A stretch of 64,000 nt of DNA, from contig OZ244955.1 of the NCBI GenBank assembly GCA_965222525.1, positions 1,178,001 to 1,242,000 on the forward strand. The letters are read 5' to 3'. Position 1 is the stretch's first letter. Each line of letters opens with the position of its first letter. The position numbers and the translations under genes are program-made. This stretch comes from CBDCUF01 sp965222525. GTDB taxonomy: Bacteria; Pseudomonadota; Alphaproteobacteria; Rickettsiales; UBA8987. Below are positions 8,213-16,820 of this stretch, piece by piece. The notes beneath the pieces are model-generated. The model made no database searches. It was not told the origin of the DNA and worked only from the letters and a program-made list of their open reading frames with translations.

Positions 8213-9379
8213 CTAGGCCGCCAACGCAAGTTCCTCACTTTTTTCCACCAGCCTGGTCAGACGGCGTTTACCATCTTCAACCGCATCCCGAATCTCATCA
8301 GCATTTTTAGTGGAAAGCACACGCATTTCCTGAATAATCTCACGGGAGCGCTCCTGATACTTCACAACAGAATCTACCAGCTTTTTAACAGCTTCCGCCC
8401 GTACAGTTGGCCCATATCCGGCTTTCACAGCTTCTTCCTGTACTTTTGTACCGATATCCGCTAGTGTTTCAAGCGACTGCTCAATACCCTCCTTCATTTT
8501 ATTCAGGGTTTGAGTGCTTTCATGCAATCCATGCAATCCTGTAAATGAGGCTGACAACGCAGTTAAGACAGTTTCATTAGTTCCGAAGAAAGCAACAGAT
8601 TGTGAGTATACCCGCTGTTTCGCATTGGTAGTCTGACGCAGACGAGCCATAACAACTTCGGAAGTATTATAACCAACCGTCAGGTTGTCAGCCAAATCCT
8701 TGACAATCTGGTAGCGGCCTTCTTCTTCCTGCAACTGGCGCAGCTTCTTGTCACGCTCCAGTTCCAGCTTGGCGCGCTCGGCAGGGTCGCTACCCTTCTT
8801 CGCTTCAACCGCTTTTGCAGCCGTTTCAAGCTCCTTCTTGCGCTCTTCAAGCAGACCTTCCGCCTTCTCCAGCACCTCAAGTGCCAACACCTCTGATTCC
8901 TTCATAGCACCACGGAAATCCTGATATGACCCAAGAATGATATGCTCCCGCTCAATTTGCTCTTTTGTATCCTTGGAAACATCAAGATATGTCTCCTTGA
9001 TATCATTAAAACGCTTGGCAATATCACCACGGGTAGCCTTCATCCACATATTCGACACACGTTCGAAAGTGTCAATCTTGCCATCTGCCACCTGATCTAC
9101 CATCTTCTTCGCATCATCACGAATCGAGTTAAATGAATCGGCAATCTTCTCATAACGCTCACCATAACGCATCTCACGTACCTGTTCACGTACCACTTCG
9201 TTAAATAATGATGCCTGATTGAGTGTACGTGCGATAAGCGTAACACGCTCCTCATCCAGTTCCTTAACCTGATCCAGCAGAGCGGTGATTGGTGCTGCCT
9301 CGTTTTTGTCAGACACCAACCCCATCTCACGTAATGGAGTCAGTGCATTATCAAGATATTGCATTACAGAATTACCCAT
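8213..9379 (-). CDS. Helix-rich protein of unknown function, first gene of three-gene unit
   Basis: This soluble 388-aa protein has no signal peptide or membrane segment and is predicted almost fully helical. A long charged coiled coil spans about residues 170-235 (ELETAAKAVEAKKG onwards). The C-terminal half (about 240-320) is less charged and contains SQSVAFFGTNETVLTALSAS. Similar proteins are sometimes labelled cell surface protein, but nothing here supports export; a distant likeness to TelA-type helical proteins is possible and unproven. A leader of about 180 bases separates it from the divergent lpxC, so the operon promoter probably lies there. The two unknown genes downstream suggest a shared complex. 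Confidence 0.75.
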   Translation of the reverse strand: MGNSVMQYLDNALTPLREMGLVSDKNEAAPITALLDQVKELDEERVTLIARTLNQASLFNEVVREQVREMRYGERYEKIADSFNSIRDDAKKMVDQVADGKIDTFERVSNMWMKATRGDIAKRFNDIKETYLDVSKDTKEQIEREHIILGSYQDFRGAMKESEVLALEVLEKAEGLLEERKKELETAAKAVEAKKGSDPAERAKLELERDKKLRQLQEEEGRYQIVKDLADNLTVGYNTSEVVMARLRQTTNAKQRVYSQSVAFFGTNETVLTALSASFTGLHGLHESTQTLNKMKEGIEQSLETLADIGTKVQEEAVKAGYGPTVRAEAVKKLVDSVVKYQERSREIIQEMRVLSTKNADEIRDAVEDGKRRLTRLVEKSEELALAA

Positions 9380-9561
9380 AAGTCTTCTCCCTTTTTATTT
9401 GGTTGATTGTTGTAAAAAAACACTAGGTTACATTAATGCCAATAGAAATGGGTTAAATCAAGGAAAAGATTTGGTTAACATATTCCGGATTAATTATTGT
9501 TGTAATAATTTGTAACAAATAAGCTTTTGCGCTAAAGGATTGATTTTGCTAGGTTGCGAGC

Positions 9562-10452
9562 ATGGATATACAGAATCAACATAGTCTGGCACGGAAAGTC
9601 AGTTGCAACGGTGTTGGGTTGCATAGCGGTGAGAAGGTACATATGGTTCTGCATCCTGCTCCGGAAAATAGCGGTATCCGCTTTGTTCGTACCGATGTTA
9701 AGGGGTTTAACCCCGAGGTGGTTGCGGACTATCGTAATGTTACCGCCACCAATCTTGGTACTACCATTGCTAATGATGACGGAACAATTGTTAGTACTGT
9801 CGAGCATCTCATGGCAGCATTGTGGGGAGAGAATGTCGACAATGCAGTTATCGAATTGGACGGACCGGAAGTCCCGATTATGGATGGTAGTGCCGAGCCG
9901 TTTGTGTTTCTGTTGGAATGTGCTGGTGTGGTTGAGCAGAAAAGCGAACGCAGGGTGGTGGAGATATTGGATAAGGTTGAAGTAGTTGAAGGAGATAAGC
10001 ATATTTCGGTTGAGCCTGCTGATAATTTTTCGGTAAGTCTGGAGATTGATTTTAATGATAAAATTATTTCCAGACAAAAAAGTGTTTTCCATTCCTCTGA
10101 TATTTCATTCAAGACAGATTTATGTCGTGCTCGTTCGTTCTGTCTGGAGGATGATATAGAAAAAATGCGCTCGCTTGGACTGGCCAAGGGCGGATCGCTG
10201 GAAAATGCTGTAGTGGTTGGTAATGGTGGGGTACTGAATAAAGGTGGATTGCGTTACCAGAATGAATTCGTTCGTCATAAAATTCTTGACTGCATAGGTG
10301 ATTTCTATCTCGGCGGTGGATTGCTGAAAGGCCATTTTTCAGGTTACCGCTCAGGCCATGATCTAAATAACAAACTCCTACGCAAGCTCTTTACATCTAA
10401 GCATAGCTGGAGGTTGAAACCTAGTATTCCTCCTGTGTTTGTTCCTGCTTAA
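9562..10452 (+). CDS. lpxC: UDP-3-O-acyl-N-acetylglucosamine deacetylase LpxC
   Basis: LpxC is the zinc enzyme that commits UDP-GlcNAc derivatives to lipid A synthesis. The 296-aa protein keeps the zinc ligands His82 (in EHLMAAL), His239 and Asp243 (in FVRHKILDCIGD), and the catalytic His266 (in YRSGHDLNN). Length and residue spacing match the E. coli enzyme almost exactly. It starts at ATG 9562, divergent from the three-gene unit. bamD follows after a pilin-like gene on the opposite strand; lpxC next to bamD is common in alphaproteobacteria, so the pilin-like gene looks inserted. Confidence 0.96.
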   Translation: MDIQNQHSLARKVSCNGVGLHSGEKVHMVLHPAPENSGIRFVRTDVKGFNPEVVADYRNVTATNLGTTIANDDGTIVSTVEHLMAALWGENVDNAVIELDGPEVPIMDGSAEPFVFLLECAGVVEQKSERRVVEILDKVEVVEGDKHISVEPADNFSVSLEIDFNDKIISRQKSVFHSSDISFKTDLCRARSFCLEDDIEKMRSLGLAKGGSLENAVVVGNGGVLNKGGLRYQNEFVRHKILDCIGDFYLGGGLLKGHFSGYRSGHDLNNKLLRKLFTSKHSWRLKPSIPPVFVPA

Positions 10453-10479
10453 ATGGATCAAGTAGAAATTGTGAATTTG

Positions 10480-11157
10480 TTATTCGAGCGTAAAATATAT
10501 TACACACCCGTCAATTTTATCCTTGTTCAGGGCGTATCTTCCTGATTTTACACAGCTTTCTGCAGGGACATTTCCTGCATCTTCTGCCATAATGCTTCCT
10601 GTGGTAGGGTTGCGATCATCATGTATATCGTCAAGATAATCTGCGTCCGGCCCTGAAATCACACCGTCAATATTAATCCTAGCAAATATTATATAATTTG
10701 CGGCTTTTGAGTTAATATTTATGTGGCGTAGCAAATAACCGCCGTTAAGTATTTTTGATTCCGGCAGAGTTTCTCCTATAATAAATCCTCCGGACCCAGC
10801 ATAATCACCTTTAAGCATTTCTGCCAAACTTAGATGTTGCCATGCACGCAGATCTTCGCCTCCAGCATCAATTTCACCATCACCATCACCATTACATTCC
10901 GCAGCCGTGCCACAGACCCCGTCACTTCCGTCATCCCAGTAACCGTGTGCGTTCTTCATATCGCCGGGTAAATAAATATATTTCTGCCTAAAGCTAGTAA
11001 CGGCTGTTCTAAAATTATTTACATCCATCATGACGGACCTCAGCTTTGATGTGTGCATCATCGAAAGAGTGGCCATAACTCCTCCAACGATAATCGCTAT
11101 AATGACCAATACAATGGCCATCTCAAGGAGTGTAAACCCTTTTTTTCTATTATTCAT
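10480..11157 (-). CDS. Type IV pilin / pseudopilin-like protein
   Basis: About 225 aa from ATG 11157 (an in-frame ATG at 11184 adds 9 residues; neither has a good ribosome-binding site). The N-terminus MNNRKKGFTLLEM is a classic class III prepilin signal, cut between Gly and Phe by a prepilin peptidase, followed by the hydrophobic assembly helix. The mature part has an Asp/Gly-rich loop (CNGDGDGEID) resembling a calcium-binding turn, then LRAWQHLSLAEML. The same order is found in the protein at 23026-23823, so the two are paralogues. No assembly ATPase or secretin gene is in the window. It may be a minor pilin or a type II secretion pseudopilin. Confidence 0.85.
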   Translation of the reverse strand: MNNRKKGFTLLEMAIVLVIIAIIVGGVMATLSMMHTSKLRSVMMDVNNFRTAVTSFRQKYIYLPGDMKNAHGYWDDGSDGVCGTAAECNGDGDGEIDAGGEDLRAWQHLSLAEMLKGDYAGSGGFIIGETLPESKILNGGYLLRHININSKAANYIIFARINIDGVISGPDADYLDDIHDDRNPTTGSIMAEDAGNVPAESCVKSGRYALNKDKIDGCVIYFTLE

Positions 11158-11245
11158 GAGAGAGCTGTAATGTGAGTTATTCATTCACAAAATAACATTG
11201 ATTATAAATTATAAAAGCAGATAATGCTCTCTTATAGTAATTATT

Positions 11246-12157
11246 ATGGACTGGGTTATGAACACAACAGTTTATCATATTTTTAGGGTTTTTCTGGTTG
11301 TTTTGGTTATTGGGGTTATTCCTTCCTGTGGAAGTTCAAAGAATGAGGAAAACAAGGAAGAGCCTCCGGTGGAGGAACTTTACCAAACAGCCAATGACCT
11401 GCTAGAAAAGCGGAAATACAAGAAAGCGATAGAGAATTACCAGGAGGTGGAGCGGCTTTACCCATTCTCTAAACTAGCCACCAAGTCACAGGTTATGGTT
11501 GCGTATGCCTATTACAAGGATGAGGAATATGATGATGCGGTAAATGTGATTGACCGGTTTGTAAAGCTGCATCCTGGCAATGTTGATGTGGAATATATGT
11601 ACTACCTGAAGGCGATTAGCTATTACGACCGTATTTCGGATGTAAAGCGTGATCAGCAGATTACCGAAAAGGCTTTGTCTGCATTGCAGGAGATGGTAAG
11701 GCGGTTTCCGCAGGGAGAGTATGCGAGGGATGCAAAGCTGAAGATTGACCTGGTACGTGACCATCTGGCGGGTAAGGAGATGGAAATCGCCCGTTTTTAC
11801 CTGAAACAGCGGAAATATATTGCGGCGACCAACCGGTTCCAGTCGGTAATTGATAATTATGAAACCACCAGCCATGTACCGGAAGCCTTGTATCGTCTGA
11901 CCGAATCATATTTATTGATGGGCATCACCGAGGAAGCACACAAGAATGCAGCGGTTCTGGGGCATAACTATCCCGACAGTAAATGGTATAAATATGCCTA
12001 TCGTCTGGTGCAGGAGGGTGAAAACTCCCCCAAGGACAAGTCCGGCTCGTGGTTTAACACAATCCTTGCCCGTGAAGATGAATCCTCAAAAAGCAAGGAG
12101 CTTGTCCGGGAAAACGAAGTAGATACACGGGTTGAGAAAGTCAAAAGTGTAGATTGA
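11246..12157 (+). CDS. bamD: Outer membrane assembly lipoprotein BamD
   Basis: BamD is the essential lipoprotein of the BAM complex that inserts beta-barrels. The 303-aa protein has a lipoprotein signal ending in IPSC (Cys about residue 28), then TPR repeats starting at EELYQTANDLLEKRKYKKAI, and the family pattern EVERLYPFSKLATKSQVM. A start at ATG 11258 is also possible. Downstream, trmB is convergent with a gap of only 5 bases. The window also encodes LptD, one of the known BAM substrates, and a SurA-like chaperone. Confidence 0.94.
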   Translation: MDWVMNTTVYHIFRVFLVVLVIGVIPSCGSSKNEENKEEPPVEELYQTANDLLEKRKYKKAIENYQEVERLYPFSKLATKSQVMVAYAYYKDEEYDDAVNVIDRFVKLHPGNVDVEYMYYLKAISYYDRISDVKRDQQITEKALSALQEMVRRFPQGEYARDAKLKIDLVRDHLAGKEMEIARFYLKQRKYIAATNRFQSVIDNYETTSHVPEALYRLTESYLLMGITEEAHKNAAVLGHNYPDSKWYKYAYRLVQEGENSPKDKSGSWFNTILAREDESSKSKELVRENEVDTRVEKVKSVD

Positions 12158-12162
12158 TATAG

Positions 12163-12837
12163 CTATTCTTTCTTGTTGAAGTTTAAAAATACAGGTCTAC
12201 CGGCAAGGCTCTTATGCTGATAGCGGGTGGTGATATGGTCCGGGGGAAGGGACTGCCAGTCTGCATGGTTTTCGGCGTTCCATTCAAAGCCGCCATGTAT
12301 AGCCATATGCACCATAATCCACTCTGCGTAATTATCGTGGTCGGTGGCGATATTGAGCATTGCTCCATCTTTCATCACCCGCCTGAGCATCTCCAGTGTT
12401 TGCTGGTTGATAACCCGTCTTTTGTGGTGCTTTTTCTTTGGCCACGGATCGGGGAATAATATAAACACCCTGTCCAGTGAGTTTTCCGGCAGTTCCTGTA
12501 ACAACAGCCGAGCATCATAATTGAAAATCCTGATATTTTTTAAATTACTATCATTTACCTTCTCCAGAAGTTTTGCGATACCGTTTTCATAAACCTCGCA
12601 GCCTATAAACAATATATCAGGATTCTGCACAGCCCTGTGTGCCAGATGCTCGCCACTACCAAAACCAACCTCCAGCCATATTTTTTGATAGCTTGCTAAA
12701 TCATCACTTCTAAACAGCAATTTCGGTAGTAAATCCACCAGCAATTGCCGGCGCTTTTGCCGTATAACCTTCCCTCCCCGTTTACTAAAAGAGGGGAGGA
12801 ATGGCTTATATCCAGGATTTTTAGGGTAAACTTGCAA
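12163..12837 (-). CDS. trmB: tRNA (guanine-46-N7)-methyltransferase TrmB
   Basis: TrmB is an S-adenosylmethionine-dependent enzyme that makes m7G46 in tRNA. The 224-aa protein has the SAM-binding motif EVGFGSGEHLAH, the family motif FPDPWPKKKHHKRR and the C-terminal TRYQHKSLAGRP. The N-terminal part (FSKRGGKVIRQKRRQLL) is the usual basic lead-in. The gene is convergent with bamD and preceded by a GTCA-type palindromic repeat. Length is normal and motifs are intact. Confidence 0.95.
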   Translation of the reverse strand: MQVYPKNPGYKPFLPSFSKRGGKVIRQKRRQLLVDLLPKLLFRSDDLASYQKIWLEVGFGSGEHLAHRAVQNPDILFIGCEVYENGIAKLLEKVNDSNLKNIRIFNYDARLLLQELPENSLDRVFILFPDPWPKKKHHKRRVINQQTLEMLRRVMKDGAMLNIATDHDNYAEWIMVHMAIHGGFEWNAENHADWQSLPPDHITTRYQHKSLAGRPVFLNFNKKE

Positions 12838-12843
12838 TTTTTT

Positions 12844-12991
12844 GTCATCCTGAACTTGTTTCAGGATCCATTTTTCCAGTGACCAGACTTTGATTGTTGG
12901 TATACAAAATTTTGTATTTTGAAAACTGAATCCATAATTTGCAAATCATCAGGACTCTGATAGATAGATCCTGAAACAAGCTCAGGATGAC
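12844..12991. repeat. GTCATCCTGA-type palindromic repeat
   Basis: The 148-bp element begins GTCATCCTGAACTTGTTTCA and ends with its near complement CTGAAACAAGCTCAGGATGAC, giving terminal inverted repeats of about 25 bp around an AT-rich centre. It fills the gap between ddl and trmB. This type of terminal sequence is familiar from interspersed repeats of many alphaproteobacterial genomes. Other elements with GTCA...TGAC ends here are at 19080 and 47521. Confidence 0.85.
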
Positions 12992-12998
12992 AAACTAA

Positions 12999-13898
12999 TC
13001 AATTGTCACACTTGGCTGATTTTACTAGCATATCGACCAGTTCATTGAAGGTAGTGCCGGCATATTCGGCGATTTTGGGCACAAGAGAGGTTGGTGTAAA
13101 GCCTGGATGAGTGTTGATTTCCAGCATATAAAGCCTACCATTTTTCTCATCATAACGCAAATCGGCACGGCTAATACCCCTGCATTGCAATATATTATGC
13201 GCCTTCTCGGTATATTCCATCGCCTTGTCGTAAATAGCCTTTTCTACAGGTGCGGGTAGTAAATATTCGGTATTCCCCGAAGTATATTTATTGCGATAGT
13301 CATAAAATCCTTCCTTCGGGCTGATTTCCACTACTCCGAGCGCCTTACCGTCAGCTACGGCTACGCTCAATTCCCGTCCCTCAATATATTTCTCAACCAG
13401 TAACTCATTATGTTCAGGCAGGTTTTCCTTTGTAAAATGGAAATTATCTCCCGTAACAATCGTTACCCCAACGCTGGAACCTTCTTCCGATGGTTTAACT
13501 ACATATGGCCGTTCCATCACATCACCTGCAAGGACTTCTTCCCGTGATACTACTTTCCCAGGTGCACAGGAGATTCCAGCCGATTCAAACATGATCTTTG
13601 CAGTTGGTTTATGCATTGCCACCGCCGAAGCCCGCACTCCGGAATGGGTGTATGGAATACGCAAAAACTCCAGCAACCCTTGTATACAGCCATCCTCACC
13701 ATATGTACCGTGCAGTGCATTGAAAGCAATATCGGGCTTTAATTTGGCCAGCACCCCCGCTACATCATACCCGACATCGACTTCGGTATAGCTATAACCC
13801 AACTCATCCAGAGCCTTCGCCACTGCGGCTCCGCTCACCAGTGATACCTCCCTCTCACTCGACAACCCACCTTTTAATAATGCTATATGCTTGGTCAT
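12999..13898 (-). CDS. ddl: D-alanine--D-alanine ligase
   Basis: This ATP-grasp enzyme joins two D-Ala residues for peptidoglycan precursors in the cytoplasm. The 299-aa protein begins with the family motif LKGGLSSEREVSLVSG, has ALHGTYGEDGCIQGLLE in the N-domain, the ATP-grasp signature YVVKPSEEGSSVGV, and ends with the metal-binding LEINTHPGFTPTSLVPKIAE. Length is typical of DdlB. murB or ftsQ, frequent neighbours in cell-wall clusters, are absent. A HigBA pair lies upstream, divergent. Confidence 0.95.
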   Translation of the reverse strand: MTKHIALLKGGLSSEREVSLVSGAAVAKALDELGYSYTEVDVGYDVAGVLAKLKPDIAFNALHGTYGEDGCIQGLLEFLRIPYTHSGVRASAVAMHKPTAKIMFESAGISCAPGKVVSREEVLAGDVMERPYVVKPSEEGSSVGVTIVTGDNFHFTKENLPEHNELLVEKYIEGRELSVAVADGKALGVVEISPKEGFYDYRNKYTSGNTEYLLPAPVEKAIYDKAMEYTEKAHNILQCRGISRADLRYDEKNGRLYMLEINTHPGFTPTSLVPKIAEYAGTTFNELVDMLVKSAKCDN

Positions 13899-13991
13899 AT
13901 ATTCTACATATATGACAATTTCTGTGCTGTCATCATTGAATTATGGGTATAAATGCGTTGACGCATGATACGTAACGCGCTACAATAGGTC

Positions 13992-14270
13992 GTGATTGAA
14001 AACATAAGACATCGCGGTTTAAAAAGGCTGTATCAGACTGGCGATAAAAGCAGGCTACGCCCTGATATAGCCGACAAGGCAGAGCGTTTTCTATCTGTTC
14101 TTGATGAGGCGGTAACAATACGGGATGTGGATCTTCCGGGTTACAGTCTGCATGCTCTAACAGGTGATATGCGTGGTTTCTACAGTATTTCAGTTTCAAG
14201 AAACCACCGTATTATTTTCAGGTTTAAGGATTCAACGGCTTATGATGTTGATTTAGTGGATTATCACTAG
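13992..14270 (+). CDS. higB: HigB-like toxin (RelE/ParE superfamily)
   Basis: This 92-aa protein starts with GTG at 13992 (MIENIRHRGLKRLYQTGDKS). The ending GDMRGFYSISVSRNHRIIFRF is typical of the plasmid-maintenance killer family HigB, mRNA interferases that act on the ribosome. The toxin comes first and the antitoxin 12 bases later, as in known higBA operons. The N-terminal and C-terminal motifs are intact, so the gene looks functional. Confidence 0.88.
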   Translation: MIENIRHRGLKRLYQTGDKSRLRPDIADKAERFLSVLDEAVTIRDVDLPGYSLHALTGDMRGFYSISVSRNHRIIFRFKDSTAYDVDLVDYH

Positions 14271-14282
14271 GAGGATAAAGTT

Positions 14283-14585
14283 ATGGTTATGAAAAATCCG
14301 GTGCATCCGGGAAAAATTGTAAAATACGACTGTATGGAAGCGCTAGGGTTAGGTGTAACCGATACCGCCAAGGCTCTCGGTGTGTCACGTACTACCCTGT
14401 CCAGATTAGTAAACTGCAAATCTTCCATATCACCTGAAATGGCAATTCGCTTGTCAAAGGCATTCGGCAGTACAGCCGAGCACTGGCTCAGGATGCAGCT
14501 CGCTTATGATATGGTACAAATGCAAGATAAAGCTGATAGCATTAAAGTAGATCGTTTGCCGGAAGTATCGCAGATGATGCACTAG
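14283..14585 (+). CDS. higA: HigA-like antitoxin (XRE family)
   Basis: A 100-aa DNA-binding antitoxin. MKNPVHPGKIV is the family opening, and a helix-turn-helix spans about residues 25-75 (DTAKALGVSRTTLSRLVN). The conserved GSTAEHWLRMQLAYD follows. HigA proteins bind HigB and repress their own operon. A Shine-Dalgarno GGAGG lies upstream of the ATG at 14283. The last 4 bases overlap the end of the convergent glmU, which suggests that the module inserted, or the neighbour decayed, right up to the glmU stop. Confidence 0.9.
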   Translation: MVMKNPVHPGKIVKYDCMEALGLGVTDTAKALGVSRTTLSRLVNCKSSISPEMAIRLSKAFGSTAEHWLRMQLAYDMVQMQDKADSIKVDRLPEVSQMMH

Positions 14586-15919
14586 TTCTCCTTGCTGTCC
14601 CGAAAGTTTTTGGCCCTGCCTTCTTTGTTATTTTGGGGCATCTGGTTTATGGCGATTGCGTCGGGTTCAACATCCTTCATGATTGTGCTGCCGGCGCCGA
14701 CTATAGCGCCGTCACCGATTTTAACGGGAGCGATCAGGCTGGAGTTTGAACCGATGAAGGCTCCCTTGCCGATTTCGGTAGTGAACTTGTTATAGCCGTC
14801 ATAATTGCAGGTGATGGTTCCTGCACCGATATTGGCCTCCTCGCCGACAATGGAATCACCGATATATGATAGATGGCTGACTTTTGCGCCCGCTTTAACT
14901 ACCGATTTTTTCACCTCAACGAAATTGCCTATTTTCGCCCGCTCGCCAATCTCCGAACCTGGCCGTAATCTTGCATATGGCCCAACTACAGCACCTTCGC
15001 CAATCTCCGCCTGTTCTATGTGGCTGAACGACTTTATTTCCGCGCCGCCTGCAACCCGCACTCCCGCACCGAATACAACATAAGGGTGAATAACTGCCTC
15101 TGCTGCAATTTCGGTATCATCGTACATATAAACCGTATCAGGCGCAATCATTACCACACCCCTCTCCATAGCCCGTTCACGCAATTCTGCTTGCGCGATA
15201 TCCCCCGCCCGCGCACGGTCGGATTGAGAATTTATCCCCATAACCTCACGCTCATCGCATTCCACAACCTGACAGCTATGTCCCTGCGCGCGGGCAATTC
15301 CCACTATATCGGTGAGGTAATATTCCCCCTTGGCATTGTTGTTATCAATTTTACCAAGCAATTCCGGCAGTAAATCACCACGCACTGCCATAACTCCCGA
15401 ATTACACAAATCTATCGCCCGCTGCTCCTCAGTTGCTTCCTTATATTCAACTATGGCCTGTAGCTCGTCGTTTTCTACAACCAGACGGCCATATTGTGCA
15501 GAGTCGGCGGGAGTAAAGCCAAGCACTGTAACCACTGCGGATTTCTGGGAAACATTCTCAACCATACGCTTCAACGTATCGGTTTTTATAAAGGGGGTGT
15601 CGCCGTAAAGAATAAGCACCGTACCATCAAATCCATCCAGTACAGGATAGGCCTGTTTTACTGCATCACCTGTGCCGAGCTGCGGGTCCTGTATTACAGT
15701 TTCGGCCTGCTGCGCACGGGACTTCACCTCCTGCGCAACATTGTCCATATCCGCACCAACCACCGCAATTATAGTATCAGGCGAAAGCGGTAATACGCTA
15801 TCAATAGCGTGTGCAACCAGTGTTTTCCCTGCAACCCTGCTCAGAACCTTCGGCAGGGAAGACTTCATCCTGGTTCCCTTTCCCGCTGCTAATATTACTG
15901 CTGCTGTTTTGTTATTCAT
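14582..15919 (-). CDS. glmU: Bifunctional GlmU (GlcNAc-1-P uridyltransferase / GlcN-1-P acetyltransferase)
   Basis: GlmU makes UDP-GlcNAc for peptidoglycan and LPS. From ATG 15919 the protein is 445 aa: an N-terminal nucleotidyltransferase domain (LAAGKGTRMKSSLPKVL near residue 10; YGDTPF near 105) and a C-terminal left-handed beta-helix acetyltransferase domain (SHLSYIGDSIVGEEANIGAG; CNYDGYNKF). An in-frame ATG at 15934 lies on the edge of repeat A2 and is less likely. glmS is not adjacent. The end overlaps the end of higA by 4 bases. Confidence 0.95.
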   Translation of the reverse strand: MNNKTAAVILAAGKGTRMKSSLPKVLSRVAGKTLVAHAIDSVLPLSPDTIIAVVGADMDNVAQEVKSRAQQAETVIQDPQLGTGDAVKQAYPVLDGFDGTVLILYGDTPFIKTDTLKRMVENVSQKSAVVTVLGFTPADSAQYGRLVVENDELQAIVEYKEATEEQRAIDLCNSGVMAVRGDLLPELLGKIDNNNAKGEYYLTDIVGIARAQGHSCQVVECDEREVMGINSQSDRARAGDIAQAELRERAMERGVVMIAPDTVYMYDDTEIAAEAVIHPYVVFGAGVRVAGGAEIKSFSHIEQAEIGEGAVVGPYARLRPGSEIGERAKIGNFVEVKKSVVKAGAKVSHLSYIGDSIVGEEANIGAGTITCNYDGYNKFTTEIGKGAFIGSNSSLIAPVKIGDGAIVGAGSTIMKDVEPDAIAINQMPQNNKEGRAKNFRDSKEN

Positions 15920-15933
15920 GTTTTTTACGTGCA

Positions 15934-16156
15934 TACCGCTCCCCCCTTGTGGGGGAGCAGATGAGACAAGGGCGTAGCCCGCAGTCGAATCGTGGGGGGT
16001 AAACGGTGTTCAGTGCTCTGTGTACGGTGTTCGGACTTTTCTGCTGTAACACAGTACACCGAACACTGAACACCGAGCACTTTGCTACCCCCCACCAATA
16101 GCCTGCGCCCCTAAAGGGGCTTGGCTCTTGTACTCCCCCTCAAGGGGGGAATGGTA
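15934..16156. repeat. Family A composite palindromic repeat, copy 2
   Basis: The second copy of the element at 360-580 begins TACCGCTCCCCCC and ends GGGGGGAATGGTA. Shared inner blocks include GAGACAAGGGCGTAGCCCG, the seven-base arm CGGTGTTCAGTGCTCTGTG and GGCTTGGCTCTTGTACTCCC. It starts 14 bases upstream of the glmU ATG, so it may sit in the glmU leader. Differences from copy 1 are mostly substitutions, several of them in the loops. Confidence 0.9.
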
Positions 16157-16201
16157 CAACAACCCCTTGAATAAAAATTCCAACTGCAATATATACGACA
16201 C

Positions 16202-16504
16202 ATGTATGAACAAAATCCAATAGTTTTTCTGATAGATTTAGTGCTGAATCTCTACTGGTGGGTGCTGTTTATATATATCATCATAAGCTGGCTGATAAGT
16301 TTCAAAATTATCAACGCCTACCAGCCTTTCGTACAGTCGCTTAACGGTATATTGTACCGCCTGGTCGAACCGCCGATGCGATATATCAGGCGGTTTATCA
16401 AGCCGATAAATGGTGTCGATATCTCCCCCATTGTCCTGTTCATCGTAATCATCTTCGCCCGCTACACCCTGAATTATTACTGCCGCAATGGAACTATTTG
16501 CTAG
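16202..16504 (+). CDS. YggT family membrane protein
   Basis: This 100-aa inner-membrane protein has two hydrophobic segments (about residues 8-34 and 75-95). Between them is the YggT signature, here LVEPPMRYIRRFIKP followed by GVDISPIVLFIVI. YggT proteins are widespread; their role is not firmly known, with links to osmotic shock, division or chloroplast-type thylakoid distribution. Only one YggT domain is present, as usual in alphaproteobacteria. The gene stands alone after repeat A2. Confidence 0.9.
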   Translation: MYEQNPIVFLIDLVLNLYWWVLFIYIIISWLISFKIINAYQPFVQSLNGILYRLVEPPMRYIRRFIKPINGVDISPIVLFIVIIFARYTLNYYCRNGTIC

Positions 16505-16700
16505 ATCGGGTTGGTTATTTATCACTGCCATGAGTTGCAAGTAACTGTTTTCTGCGCAGATGAAGGAGCATATCAGGTGAAAATGTTACACTAAACTAAA
16601 TGATGTAGTAATACCTATTTTTATGCCAAAAATTCAAAACTGTCATAAAAAGTTCATATTTCTATGTTATAAAGGCTCCGTAACAAACAGAGGTAACACA

Positions 16701-16820
16701 ATGTCTGAAAAACTGCCACATAAATCACATGTGATAAAAGAAGCCAAAAAGCAAGGGCATATTGTCGTCGACAGTCCCGAGATATTTTCTATCAGGGTTG
16801 ATGATTTTGGTGAAATGTGA
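16701..16820 (+). CDS. Small hypothetical protein (39 aa), coupled to next gene
   Basis: A 39-codon frame starts at ATG 16701 with AGAGGTAA about 6 bases upstream. The product (MSEKLPHKSHV...) is basic at the start and acidic at the end. Its stop overlaps the GTG start of the next gene in the sequence ATGTGA, which suggests translational coupling. Another reading is that the two frames are one gene broken by a frameshift near 16815. No family recognised. Confidence 0.5.
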   Translation: MSEKLPHKSHVIKEAKKQGHIVVDSPEIFSIRVDDFGEM

